From Stenopsyche tienmushanensis (taxonomy: Eukaryota; Arthropoda; Insecta; Trichoptera; Stenopsychidae): a stretch of DNA of 64,000 nt. Both the position numbers and the translations under genes were made by a program. Positions 1-14,700 of the stretch are shown here, piece after piece. Each line of letters opens with the position of its first letter. Position 1 is the first letter of the stretch. Below the pieces are notes generated by a model. That model was not told the DNA's origin. It did not search any database and saw only the letters and a list, made by a program, of their open reading frames with translations. The stretch spans positions 248,001-312,000 of the forward strand of contig WACJ01000183.1 in assembly GCA_008973525.1 (NCBI GenBank). The letters run 5' to 3'.

Positions 1-49
1 ATTATGTATAAGAGTGTAGAATATTAGAATATTTAAATTTTCATTATAC

Positions 50-2702
50 CTGAACGGTTCAAAATCATCAACATTAACACTAAATATCATTTTATCGTGG
101 GTTATGGTCACCACATGCCACTGGTTGTCATTATAAGTATTTGAGCCTGATGTAATTTCGATTTTTTGACTTTTAGCCACTAGTGCACCGTTCAATAGAG
201 ATAAAGATATTCCAGTAGATTGATCTCTGTTTGTAGCATAAAATATGAGACCGTCGCTTACAGCAGTTTTGAATTTCAAAGTTAATTCAAAATCACCAGA
301 AGCGGACACATTTGGTTGCTTGACATATCCTCCTGATTTTTCGGTTATGCTTACACTGCTAGCAAACTGTAAAAAAAGTTTTATTTTTTTAATATTATTC
401 ACAAGAACATCGAACTTATTAGTTACACATCCAACTATACAGCGCACTTAATTTATCATGTTATCAATCTTTCTCTTTCCCATATTTTTCCTTGTTAACT
501 AATTAATACACATATGATATACTTTCAATTTAGTTTATAATTAATCATTTGCGGTTGTTTGTCTACTCTCAGACACCAAAGCTTTTTTACCGTTCCGGTC
601 GTATATCTGCTCTCAACCACCACAACAAGGAACCATATGAATCTTAACTCTATTCATTAATATATCAGTTTATAATTTCTCTGGATGCTTTTAAGTGTTT
701 ATGCGACCTTATCATGAACCAAAACATTGCCTCGATAAATCAAAGATAAAGAAACTCAAAATAAAAAAATGTTGTTGTTCCACACTCGCCGTGCAAAACA
801 CCGTAGTGAGTCAGTCGCTTTTTGAGAGTGAAGAAATCGACAAGCTTTGGAGATACTTCGCAAAATTTCAAATAAAGCTTTACAAATTACGTTTAACTGT
901 AATTAGGCATTCTCGCTTGTTAAGATATTCCAAAATAGTACTCCAAAATGGCAAAAAGAAAGTCACCGAAAGAAGTGTAGTCGAAAACCAGGACTGCATA
1001 TTGGGAAACTGCTTTCAAAGATACCACACAATGGAAAAATATGATTTTTAAATAAAAACATGTTATCGAAACACATTATTGTCTAAACCAGCGGTTTTTA
1101 AGCCTATGTAGTCTGCGGACCCCTTCTTGAGCAAATTTATTTTCGCAGACCCCCTCGTGAACAATATTTTTTGGCAGACCTCATCCCAACCCTTATGACT
1201 TAATTTTTCTCAGAAGGCTTGAATACTTCATGATTTAAAAAATGGAAGAGCTTCTAAAATAATTGCTGTAATAATTATTCCAGAGCTTAAACTTTCTCTC
1301 CCTGAATAGTTCAATCAAGCAAAAAACTTAACTCTAAGTGCACTGTTATTTTAAGAACATTCTGAACATTTAAATCTTAATGGTATATATATGCAGGTTA
1401 TAAAAATTTATTACCTTAGCCGGGCAACCTGGCGTGACTCCAAAAGCCAATTTGTTTTTATTCAGATCTATCTGACTTCCGGATACTGTAATTTCTTCAA
1501 TGCATCCATCAAAACCAGAATTAATTACTTCTATATAATTGTGATTTCCAGGATACCCTCCAATATAGATATTATCAATCTTTGGCAAATATATTTGCTC
1601 TCCATTTGCATCTTGTGTGGCGTTATCGCGTTCTATAGCCAGACTTCCAGTTCTACCAGATCTTAATGCAGTAAGAGTGTGGAATTTTCCGTCGTTATAT
1701 TTGTTCATAGAACCAATTGTTAAAACGTCTCCTCCTAAACGGAACTAAAAATGTGGATTGAATTTCCATATTAAAAAATTATAATTTAACAGATTAGATG
1801 AGAAAATTTTACATTAAAAAATTAATATTTTGAAATACCTGTAGGAAAATTCTTCCCTCTCTCATTTCGAGTGAAAGGAAAGATTTTCCTTTGCCCATCA
1901 AGAATATTAATCCATCTTTAGCTGTACTTTTGAATGATATTTGTATTGAAATTCTATCTTTTGTTTTGTATGAGCGCGCATCTAGAACTACGTAACCGTC
2001 ACCGTCGAATCTAAATCCATTGCTTTGTTTTAAATCCGAGTCAAGTAGCGTATTTCTGAAATATTAATAATTTCTAAGTAAAAAGAAATATAAGCATAAA
2101 ATTTAATAAATAATTAATTTTCTTATAAAATGATTACCTTTCTTTTGCCCCTTTGTTTCCAACCCCTTCTATGAAATTCCACAATCCAATCGGTGTATCG
2201 CCAATAACAAGGTCCTCAATTTGACCTTCAAATGATGAAAATCTCAGGACATCTTGAATTTTTTGACTTGGATTAGGGTTATATCCACCCACGAATAGTT
2301 TGGATTGATCTTTGGTTAAACTCAAAATCGTATTGGATCCATTAAGTTTTACTGTTTTGTAGGAGTCCGGCTCATCTTCTTTTTTAATTGTGAAATTAAC
2401 GCTTCTTCCTACTCTGGATGATCAAATATTCAATATTTTACTATTTTTATTTATCTAATGTATTTAAAATATAATAAATTTCAATAAACGGGGTCTTCAC
2501 ACGAGTAACCAATGAGACCACAAAAAGACAACGAAGGGATATTTCAATAATTATGTTTACTTTTAACAAACCTATCAACAATAACTTGGCGCCACTGATC
2601 GTCGGAAACAAAAGTATCACTTTGTATTCTTTCTATTCCGCTTCCAATATCCATAGTTAACACAGGGAATCCGTTCTCAATTTCCAATGCCATGAAATCG
2701 TC
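50..2702 (-). CDS. LanA: LanA exons 45-49: LG1, LG2 and start of LG3 (partial)
   Basis: Exons: 45 2572..2702, 46 2138..2413, 47 1839..2055, 48 1415..1744, 49 50..366. They encode about residues 2734-3156 and run off the left edge in phase 2. LG (laminin G) domains bind integrins, dystroglycan and heparan sulfate at the cell surface. LG1 contains [11 protein letters not shown] and LFVGGYNP and closes with the IGLWNFIEG segment. LG2 starts at [15 protein letters not shown] and ends with [15 protein letters not shown] and TPGCPAK. LG3 starts in exon 49 with [19 protein letters not shown] and [11 protein letters not shown]. The donor at 48..49 (GTATAA) shows the gene continues to the left. Confidence 0.95.
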
Positions 2703-5700
2703 CTAATTAAATTAATTTTATTAAATAATAATGTTTTGTATGGTAAATAATATTTTAAAATGCGATGATATAATTATTACCTTTCGTGTTCGGCGCAACT
2801 TGGTACCTTCTAAATTGCCCAAATACATTAAAAATCCATTCTCTTTTGGAGTGCGGAAATATAAAGATGCGTGCGTCGTTGTTAACATCTCATCTACATT
2901 ATCTGGAAGTGGTAAATGTAATATTGTACTTTCATTAAATGTCACTCCAACTTTCACACGATTGGCTGTATCCTTAGCAGTAACAATTTTCTCCTTCAGC
3001 TCATTCAAAAGGTTTTGAAGTGAGGGAATTGTATCATTTATTTCATTTTGCTTGTTCTTGAGAATTCTCAGTTCGTTAGCTATGGCAGGATGATTTTTTT
3101 CAGTCGTATCCACTAAAATATAGATAACCCTAATGTTAATTTAATAATTTCAACAAATTTACATGACTCTCTACTTCCTGTTTTAATGTTTTCGTGCTGT
3201 ATGATTTTTAATACTTACATTGTTTCTTAATGGGTTCAAGAGAATTCATTATGTCATTATAATCACTTGACACGTTTTTGGTTTTCGCTAGCATTTCCTG
3301 TGTGTTAAACTCTCTTGCCGTTTGCAGGGCTTCTTTGGCTTTTTCCCCTGATATCTCAGCAGTTTCATTTACATTGTCAATGGTCGCGATAAAATTTGAA
3401 CTTTGTTCTTTTATACGTCTAAAAAAAATGTTTAATATTGTTTGTAAACATATTGAAAAATAAACTAGGAAAAGTATAATATAATTATTAAAAATTAAAC
3501 AAATATTCGCCCAAATAGTTCCCAGAGAGTATAGAATTTCGATTCAATATCACTGTGATTAAATGTTTTAATGTTACATTAGGATTCATCATAGTGCAGC
3601 CACAAACAGTACACTGCAGAACTATGGGCCTCTTCAATATCCATTTACAGGATAGGGTTACATCTGTCTCGTCTGTATCACACATTCACCCCCTCATTCG
3701 CTCGATATTGAAGGTAGCATTACCACCGAGTTTTATTTCGAACGCTCACCCAACGGGTATCCTGAATGAACGTATTGACGAAGACTTACGCGAACATCTC
3801 GATATGGAGTATGGGAGGTTTGTAAAGACTGACTGACTGACCATTTTGAATAATTAAGTCTATATTCTATATTTACCGATGAAATAAAACTTTTCTCAGA
3901 AAAACTTCAACAAGCAATAGCAAAAGCATCTGTGGCTCATTCAAATTCACAATATGGTGTTATAATTAAATATTGTTGAATTTAAAAAATTCAAGGCATG
4001 TTCACAGGTACATATGTAGATATTAAAAATATAAAAAAATAATCTTACTCAGTTGTTAAATTGAAACTCTTATTTGTGTCATTAATGATATTTGTTAAAT
4101 TCTGATTTTCTTTTTCCATTTTTTTTATTATAGTTCCCAAATATTCATTGTCTGGAATACCATTTAAAATTTGATTGACTTCATTGTTCAATGCAGAATT
4201 GTTTTCAAACATTTCCGCTGAGCGATCATCTAATCCATCCCACTTTAAAAAATACACATGAAAAATTATTATTTACAATTATTTTTACATTTTGAAAAAA
4301 ATATGAGATAATCACACATATTTACCAAATCTGAAGCGAGAATATTTAAATCTTCAGCTTCTTTAGCTTTTGCATAAGCTTTATTAATTTCTTTGACAAT
4401 ATCAGAATAAGCTGAAGCAGCTTTCACAGCATTTTCAGTTTGAGGATTGTTATCAGCATTTTTTAATAATGCAATCAAATGTTCAGCCTAAAAAAAAAAA
4501 TTCAAACCTTATCATGTAAAAAATAAAAAATAATTCCAAGCAATTCTGCATGAATATAGTTTGCAAATACTCTTTTCATTCATGAAATTATAGCATAGAT
4601 CTTTACTACAATATCATATGATAAATATTTACCTCGCTTAACAAATAATCCCTATGCATTTCGGCTTTATTCTTTAAATCCTGAAACGAATCTGGATCTT
4701 GCTCAATGAAAGTCTGATTAATTTGGTTGTTGACTATGAAACCATCGTTCGATTTTATCTCAGCCTCGCTTATTTCATTTTTCATGCCATTTAGAATTTG
4801 ACTAGCATTTTTTAAAAATTCCTGTGCTTCTTTTAAATTTTTTTGAGACATTTCTTCAACTTCAAGAACACTTTTAATCTTTGAATCGATATCTTTCCCC
4901 CTGAAATAATAATTTTATCCTCTCAATACTTCACATATAACAACAGTACGATACTAATTGGATAATTAAATATTGAAATTCAGTGGCGTGCGATCCATGG
5001 ATATTATAAATGCAGCACATTTTTCGACAAAGTCAAAAATATTTCATAATAAAAATTTCGTTTGGTTTTATTTCGCTTCGATTTATTTTTGGTTACATGA
5101 TTACGTTATACAAACGATATTTTGTTTGCTCCAAAAATCCACACAACCTCACCATTCACTGCCGAGCGCAATACGTCACTCAATTTAAATATGAAAGGAA
5201 TTTTCCAATTTATCTTATGGAAAATACGTTGTTTTAATGACTTTGTGTATTGTCGCTCGGACTCAAATGATACAGAAAGAGAATTTTTATATGTTGAGTT
5301 TGGAGATTGTGAATCGGAGACAGAGACAGAAAGTGTCTTGCGTAAATTGTACGATTGTATCGATTGTTAACCCAAATTTACCATCTAATAATGATAACCC
5401 AAATTAATCGATTTATATTGTGTGTTATTAACAATGTTAAGATTAATTTATCGATATACAAGATTGACTCACGCTGTGCGGTCTTGAGAGAAAAGCGAAT
5501 TTATATGTTTGATGCGGAGCACACATACGTATATAGTATCTACGTTTATGACATTTTAAAATTAATTAATTTAATATTTAATATATTTTTAAGACCAAAA
5601 AAAATCATCAAAAAATTTGCAAAAAAGAGCAAGGAATAAAATATTTAAAAAAAATGAATTGGCCTTTATTTTTTATAGTATCCCATGGATGAAAAGCTAC

Positions 5701-8700
5701 CGTTTGCCACTGGTAAAATTATGTTCACTCTAATTTTTAAAAAAACCTAGTTTAACCTGTTTATTTTATTAAGCTTCTCCACCTTCTCTGACAATATTTC
5801 AGAACTCTTTGTGAAGTTCAAAAGATCTTCAAGCTTGTTATTGAAGGCATCTAATTCATGGTGAATATTATCATATTTCTGTAAAGATAAATTATGAATT
5901 TGTTTTTAAACGCTGTTTTAAAAAATATAAAATAATTTATTAAATCTGAAATCAGTAGTGTCTAATATAGATACTATAAAGGTTTAAGTTGTGATAAATT
6001 CATTAAAATAATATATGAATCTATGATATTTCATTATTAACCTTTCCCTTACGATGCTACGTATTTAGTACATCATATGACATTTTAAAACCCTGTATTT
6101 ATTATAATTCATATTGATATTCGATAATATATATTTATATATTATCTTTGTTTTCTTATTAGTTATTGTTGAGGAACAAAGTTTTGGCTGGCATCACTTG
6201 TACAAAGTCAATGTATATTTAACACGTTTAACGCCATAGTACATTTTGAGAAAATATATACCTGCGCCGTCAAACAAATTATAGTGTATATTATGTATGC
6301 ATATATAGTCTTCATAAATTAAGGTTTATAATTTTGAAAAAAAAAATTATATGCATTCGACTCAGGGGCGCCATATAGGTCACATTCTATGTTAAAACTA
6401 AACGTGACTGCTGGCGCACCAGTATTGTTTGTTTGAAAAAAAATCGTAGGTCATCGGTGACCTGCGTGGCGTCAAACGTGTTAAACATCACAAATGTATT
6501 TGGTTCAATATCATTATAATCTCCATATAAAAACTAATGCAATTATATGCCCATTTGACTATTTATCAAATGTATACAATGAAAGTATTTAAAAACTAAG
6601 AAGTCATGCTGTCTTCAACATCGATTCAATTGAAATTATAGAGGCCCTAGATTTGCAGTGAGTTACACTATATTGACGATAATATGAAATACCAAAATTA
6701 TTTACTTCTATTCATTATGGATAAATATTTTGATCTATATACCTTTGTCTGATCTTTAACAGGAAGAGTAAAATTTTTCATTTGTGACAAAAATTTGGAT
6801 GCATTCTTATCTTGCTCTTCAGTTAGGTTCTTTAAAGGTGAAAAATCTTTAGCTGTAAATTAAAAAAAAAACAAATGTGAATATTAATTAGAAATTATAA
6901 GCTATCGAAATTATAGCTTTAGAAATATCATAAAGCAGAACTGAAAACTAATAACCGATGAAACTGTAATTTTTCCCAGAACTAAAAACCCATTGCCCTA
7001 ATACACTACTACAATAATTATCCTAATACAATAACACGAGACAGAATAACCGACCGCCCATTGTGTGTTTTGTGTATTAATCGGATTTACAAGACGAGAT
7101 AATCAGAATCGTCAAAAAAGTAACCGAAACCAAAACCTAACGGTTCGAAGTCCTGTCATAAAATATAGCTAAATTTTATTTTTATCCAAAAAATCATATA
7201 TAATAGATATTTTGTATCATACAAGGAAAAAGTGTGTTTTATATGAATGTTAAAATATTTCTTTCGTAGTTATTTATCAAGGATATTTAGCTTGAGACAA
7301 AAAAAAAAAGCATCGGAAAGGATCGCAATCATATAATCTGCGACAAACTTTCTCCCCGTGCTTAATATCCATTATATTATATTACTGCTATTAGATAAAT
7401 ATATTTAAATACGTGTCAATTTTACCTTTTAGATCTGAAAATATTTGTCTCGCCTCTGTTAATGCACTTTCTACGAGAGGACCTTCGCCTACTTCTAAAT
7501 TCAGAGCAAGTTGTTCGATCTGACTAACAGTTGCTCCTGTTATATTAGCTGCTTGCTTAATGTCATTATAGACATCATTGGATTGAATACCAATCAGATC
7601 TGCGTTTTTCTTCAATTTTTCAGCATCTTTGATAGCATATTCTGTCTATATAATAGAATGTTTCTTATTATCTGTTTTTAAAAATAAAAAAAATAATATT
7701 TATACTAAATATGAACTTACCTTTCTTTCTAAATTGTTCGTGTTTGTTTCTATTTCGTTAATTTTATCTGATATTTTTTGTAATTCTTGTGTGTTTGGAT
7801 TGACTAATTCAACAGATTTATTGAGCGTTTTGAATTTATCATCAATATAAACTAAGCGTTGAGCTGTAAAATATCCAGAAGCCTTATTCTGCAAATTGCA
7901 AAATATTTTTTTAAATTATAAGTATTTTAAACAGCAAAAAAATAAAGTTCATTTTATTTTTGTATTATTGTAAGAGATCATATACCTTAAAGTCTTTCAT
8001 TACTGGGTCTATGAGGTTTTCTAAATCATCCGAAGAATTAAGAAGATCATGTACACAAGAATCACAAGATTTGCATCCCTCTTCTGGTATTAAGACGTTT
8101 CTGATTGGACAGTGATCACATTTTTCGCCTATAACACCAGGTAAGCATTCACAATGACCTGTGCTTGCATTACATCCAAGCCCATGAGAATATCCTATAT
8201 TGCAGCCACATCCTTGAAAAAAAGAACAATTAAACCATTACATTGATTTTAAATACATATGTATTTTTCGAGTGTTTCTGGTAACGAGTTTTTCGGGTTA
8301 CGAGCTGAGACGTGTTAAAATTTTTGTCTCAGTGAGAATGAGCAAAATTTCGGGTTACGAGTCGCACAAACAAGCATGAACGAGTTTCGTCGGTTCGGTA
8401 ACTTGGTCCCGTTGGGCCAATTGACTGATGAAAGACCGTCTGACGCTCCTCTTTTGTGCGACAAAAAGATAAAGCCTCTTCTTGTTTACTCTTCGGAAAA
8501 GTGCGAAAGGACAGGCTACCTGTTATGTGAAAGTCAAACAGTAGGGCATGGACCGACGAAGATCTGTTTACCGAATGAATAGACTCTGCTGCTGGTCCTG
8601 AGAAAAAAATACCTGCTGGATAATAATCTATCTCTGAAAGCCATGCTAATTATGGATAATGCTCGTGCCCACACCGAGAGAGTTCAGGATAATATTTTGG

Positions 8701-11700
8701 AGGAGTTTAGTTTTATAAAAATTGTCTTCCTTCCACCCAGCGCAAATCCTATCCTGCAGCCCATGGATCAGCAAGCTTTTCAAACTCTGCTTCGACGTCA
8801 CTGAGGGCACGCAGCTTATCCTACAAGAGCTTCGGAAAACCACTTCGATATCGTAAGGTGCCTAAAACTCATCGATGCAGCATGACGGGGTCTCAAGAGG
8901 AACACTGAATTCTGCATGGAGAAATTTGTGTCCTGAGGTGGTTTTAGAACAAGATTTCGAGGGATTTGCACGTAAAAAGCACCCTGTCGAAGGAATTGTG
9001 TCCCTGGACAAATCTCTAGGCCTCGAGGTAAACGAATTTGACATTGAAGAACTCGTTGCAGAACATAGCGAGGACCTCAACGTCGACGAGTTGAAGGAGT
9101 TGCATGAACAACAACACCATCAACTAAAGAAGGCTCTGTCAAGAGCGGAGGAAGAGGAGAGGGAGAAAAATAAATTGTCGACATCAGAGATTAGAGATCA
9201 TACTTCAATGTGGTTAAAGCAACAAACATTTGTGGTTTTTAACATTATTATACATATAATTAAAATGAACGAATTAAACTCGTAACCTGAAGTTCCACTA
9301 TACCTATTTATTATCAAACATTTCATCTAAAAATGTTATTTTCCTAATCATAATAAACATTATTTAAATAACTTACTTATACAGCCATCAGATGTAAAGT
9401 TCCAAAATCCTTGAGCGCATTTATCACAATGCTTTCCTGTTACGCCAGGTTTGCACTTACATTGTCCGCTTGTGTCATCGCATTGCGTGGAATGAGAAGC
9501 AACAGAACAATTGCACGGAGAACAACCATTTCCAGAATCGAATCCCCAGTGATCTTTTTCACACCTATCACATTTTTCTCCTACAACACCAGGCTTGCAA
9601 ACGCATGTACCGAAATAGCTATCACATTTATCCATGCCAATTTCGTCACACATGCAAGCTATAAAATAATAAAAATGTATGAGACTAACATAGTAGAAAT
9701 GAAAATTCTTAGGTCATAGGAAAAGTTGATTTTAGGCATTGTTTTTTTTTTCGTTTATTAACGGAATTTGTTAGCAAAAATATTTCAAAATACATTTTAT
9801 TTTATTCCCATAATTTTATATTACCTTGACAATCTTTTAATACGACAGCATCGCCGAAATAACCAGGTTGACAAAGGTTGCAAGCAATACCAGAAGTATT
9901 GTTCATACATTTCAAACAATCTCCTGTTACTGTGTCACATGAATAAGGATCATCAGTATTAATATTGCCTGAACACTCACACGGTTTACAATAATCTCCT
10001 GCAATCAAATAAAAACAATTAATTTTAAAAAATTGGGTTGATATTGAAATAATTGACATTTAAATTGTGGTGGCTGAGAACAGACTTACAACCAGAACGG
10101 TAAAAAATCTTTGGTGGCTGAGAGTATACAAACAACCGCAAAGGGTTAATTATTATAAAACATGGCATTTTTTTAATATAATTAACTATAAAATGTATTA
10201 TGTGTAAAACTGATAGGCATTAGTACAATCTATAATTTGTAGTTATGAAAGCTTAATGTTTTATTGAAAATTAAACTAATTTTTCTAAAGTTTTACCTTG
10301 ATTTCTTGGTCGACCATAGAAACCTGGAGCACACGATTCACACTGTGCACCGATATAATTTGCTACGCAGTCACAAGTAATTTTATCACCATCTGGACTA
10401 AATTCACATCCTGTGGCAAAACTGAAAATTGGAAGAAATAGAAAAACCGGAATGTTATGTTAAAAAAGAGAAAAAAATATTTCACTTGATTTGAATTCAA
10501 GTCAAAAAATATTTCATAATGGATGACTAAAACGCATACTTATTAGATGTGATTGGTAAAGGACAAGCACATATCAGACAATCACTGGGAGTTTTTTGAG
10601 TTGCATTACCATGATAGCCTTCAATACATTTTTCACAATAATCTCCATATGTGTCATGTTGACAGTCCTGCAAAATTAACATTACAGTTACACAAATCCA
10701 TTTAGATAATGCTATTAATAATAAATCATATAAAAACAAATACAATTACATTTCGTTTCAACAAAGACTTCTAAAGTAATATTAAAAATATAATTATAAA
10801 TACATTAACTTACTATGCATACTCCAGTATTGACGTCACATGAGTTAGCATGTCCATTACATTGGCAAGGCACACAATAACCACCATGCGGACCAGATAA
10901 AATTCTATAGTAACCATCTGCACATTCTTCACAAGAGTTACCTTTGTAATTATCTGGACATTCACATTGTTCAACAGTATTTGTAGGTTTACTATCTTTG
11001 TTCCAAAAATCTACGCCGGTATCTAAGCTGACGTCTTGTAGTCTAAAATTAAACATGATTTTACCAAACATGTTTGAACTGCATAGTATCAATTCCATTA
11101 AAAAACCAAATCTCACTTTGTCATTAATCCAGACTCCCAATATGTAGACCTAATATAAATTCCAGTCAAATCCTCTAAAACAGTCATCATGAGTTCTCGT
11201 GTTGCAGGTACATTATTCATGGTCACAAATTGAGTTTCTTCCATTGGAAGAGAATTAGTCCAGTAACTATTTACAGGAGGTTGTTCAATGCTATAATGCA
11301 TTAACCATGTGTCTGAACTTTTTAAAATGACATCTGCTTGACTAACAGCTTTACCGAAATTTCCCGTCGTATAATATATGGTGTAATTTAAATTACCCCC
11401 GTAAGAGGCTAATTTATTTCCCAAATATTCTTTCGATGACACAAAATACATGATTTTATCTTTGTCGTGTATAACTTCTTCGGCACTAATAGCACGGTTA
11501 TCATTTTTTTGAGGCTTTTCATCCAAAATTTCAATTGAAATATTATGCAAAGGTGTAATAGCAAGGCTCCAATTTTTAATATCATTAATCTAAAATTGTA
11601 TACATAATATTTAGGGAAAAAATTGTGTAAAAATTTCGCATGGTAGAAGTGAAACTTTTTAGGGTTTAGGAAAAATTGATTTTATGCATTGCTTTCTATT

Positions 11701-14700
11701 TTTTAACGGAAATTGTTAGCTAAAAGATTAATGCCGATCGGAGTTTCACTTTTGGTGACGTTCAGGTCAATTTTCCCTAAGCGTCTATAGAAGTTTCACT
11801 TCAAAAAATATAAAGGCTTTAAAATGGAATTATAGAAACCTGAGTCCAATATAAATTAGCACTGTTGCATCTTATGGCTTTTCCAAAGCAGAAGCATTTA
11901 GTACATCCAGCATCATTATCTTCACGCAAATTGAACGTTCCTTCTACACAAGAATCACAACCAGGACCTTCAACGTTAGACTATAATCAAGACAAATACA
12001 TGATTTATTATGAGAATATTGTAAATATGTTTATTTAAACATTTTAAAATTTTAGCTTAATTGTAGCAAACCTTGCAGAAACAAGTAGAGTCTTTTTGGT
12101 CACATATATCAGGAGTTGAACCTTTAATGTTACAATCACAAGCAAAGCATTCAGGGAATGAAAAATGTCCTGCAGCACACTGATCACACGCACGGCCAAC
12201 TACATTAGTTTTGCAACTAAAAAATGAATAAAATAACAATTACTGCAATAAAACCTATTTAGATTTAAAAAATATTTAACAAAATAATAAAAACAAATTA
12301 CGCACGAGCAACTCCCATTGAATAAGTCACATTGTAACTGATTTCCTTCAACTCCTGCAGGGTCACAGTTGCATTCTTCACAGCCAATAATGGGATCAAA
12401 ACCATAAGTCAAAGGCATACATTGATCACATCTAGATCCCATAACTCTTGTTGGGCAAATACATTCACCTTAAATTATAATAATGCACATTTATTTTAAC
12501 GTTCAGTAAGCATATTGATTTTTTGATCGTTGTATTTGTACCAGTTTCTTTTTCACAAAGTGCAGTAGATGGGCAACTGCAAGGCTTACAGTCTGGGAAG
12601 CCATAAAATCCTGTTTTGCAAGCTTCACATTTTCTTCCGATAATATTTGGTTTACAATCACATTGACCACCAAATCTACTACAATTGAACGATCTCGAGC
12701 CCAAATAATGACAACCGCAAGGTGCTGCCCCGTTATTATAATCAGCTGTTAATGAAAATACTGCTTTTCGGCAAAAACCTTCAAGTGAAATACAATAAGA
12801 TTATCATGTGAATATAAATAATTTGATAAAATTTATATATGTGTTTAAGTTATTTTTACCATTATCAGTCACGTTTATATGAAAATGATCATTTCCACAG
12901 GTCGAAATAAACTCTCGCGTCTGGTCTAATCTATTTTCGCTAAGTAGCGATTCGGTATACTGATTAGCTGGTAAAACTAATATGTAATCAATCCAAACTT
13001 CATTTCCAGAAATTTCCTTGAAAATAAATTTCAAAATAATCATTTTAAGATAATCAATTATGCAGTATTCTTTTTTCCAATTTGATTATAAAAATAATCT
13101 TTTTAACCCTTGGTTTTCAAATGTATATTATACTATAGGAATATAACTACAAATCAAGATTGAGTAATATGTTACATGGAATAAACTAAATATTGTTCAA
13201 TGCATCTTTATTATTTTAGAAAATAACAATTTGTATTTTTGGGTGATATAAAACTTGCAATTACATAAAATTAGATGTCTTAAAAAATGGATAAAATAGT
13301 CTATTGAATAAAGAGCTTTTCTAACAGCAAACTTGATCTAGCGATTTCAAAGTAGACAACAGGAGTTTACAGTGCATGAACCACATCAAGGAAAAGGTTA
13401 TAAAAACAGTTACCCATGCTAATATATTTGGGATAGATATATTTTTAATTGATCGTGTTAAACCTGATTTTCTGATCCATAAAAAGAAGTTATCCATATT
13501 AAGAAGAACTGCCTTGATAATGTGATATTTATGTAATAATATTATTTAAAAAAACAATTCTGTAGTTCGCGCTAGGGATTCTGTGTCCGGGGACTTTTTT
13601 TCCGGGACTCGAGACATTGTGATTTAAAATGTGTCTAATATACTGTACATTTAAATTATGAAAACATATTTTTATGCCCCCGAAACCCTCGAAATTCATG
13701 GAAATGTCTGATTTGTATTGAGTGAAAGCAGGTATAACAGGGTACAAGGCATTCAAAAAAATGCAACACGTCTGCGTCCAACTGATATTGTATGAGATTC
13801 CAGAATACCATCAAAAGAATTCCAAGAGCAATGGAACGGATGCTCGCTCCAAGTGTTTCTGGGTAATAGATAAATCAAGATGGTTCTTTTACTTTAAAAA
13901 AATCTGTACATAATTGAAAAGAAAATAAAAGTCTTGAGTCTCAGGACTTTGAAAAAGCCAAGACTTCAGAATCCCTAGTTCACACATACATTAAATTAAA
14001 TTGGTATTTTAAATGAATTTCCCTTTAGTACCTACTGTGAAACAACAAATATGAAAGCTTAAGCAAATTAACCACTTCATGCTTTCGAACGAACGGTGTT
14101 CGCACGCAGCGCATGTGCCGCATCGCACCAACCCGAGCGCTGCTCGCCTGTTTTGACTTTCGCTCGCACTGCATTACATACGATAAACACGCGAGCGACG
14201 TTCGCCAATTGCTACTTGACACTCATTGAAGTTTGCACATATCGCTTCCTATGTTTATATTATTCCTCAAGGTTTTTACTTTTTGAAAAACTTCGTCTAA
14301 TACTTCGTAAGTATTATATTAATACTATTTTTTTTATGTTTTTTGTGTTTAATTTTGAACTGAGAAATTTTAAAAATATGTATACTTGTTAATTAAAGAA
14401 TTAAATAACCTGATGTTTTTAATTATATTTTTGTAAAAAACCCGAGCATGAAGTGGTTAAGTCATGTTTGAAGATATATAATAGCAAGTATATTAAAAAA
14501 AAACTAAATAGATGCATTATATACAGCAAAAACGCATTAATCATTAAAAAAATCAAAATAGCAAAACTTTTCATATTAAAACGCTTTTACTTATATAAAT
14601 AACCACAAAAAATAGATGAGTTAAATTTTAAACACAAATAAACAACGTAATTGATTTTTTCCTATAAAAAACAACATACCTTTAAAGTCAGTAAAAAGTT

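Noticed and set aside
2731..3018. Plus-strand open frame across laminin exon 44
   Set aside because: It is the antisense shadow of a coding exon that fits the family, with no motif of its own. The same holds for plus-strand frames at 42504..42698 and 9411..9664.
12302..12305. Alternative donor TGC-GTAATT for laminin exon 26
   Set aside because: It would shift the frame and give a stop in exon 27; the donor four bases outward keeps the LE repeat in frame.
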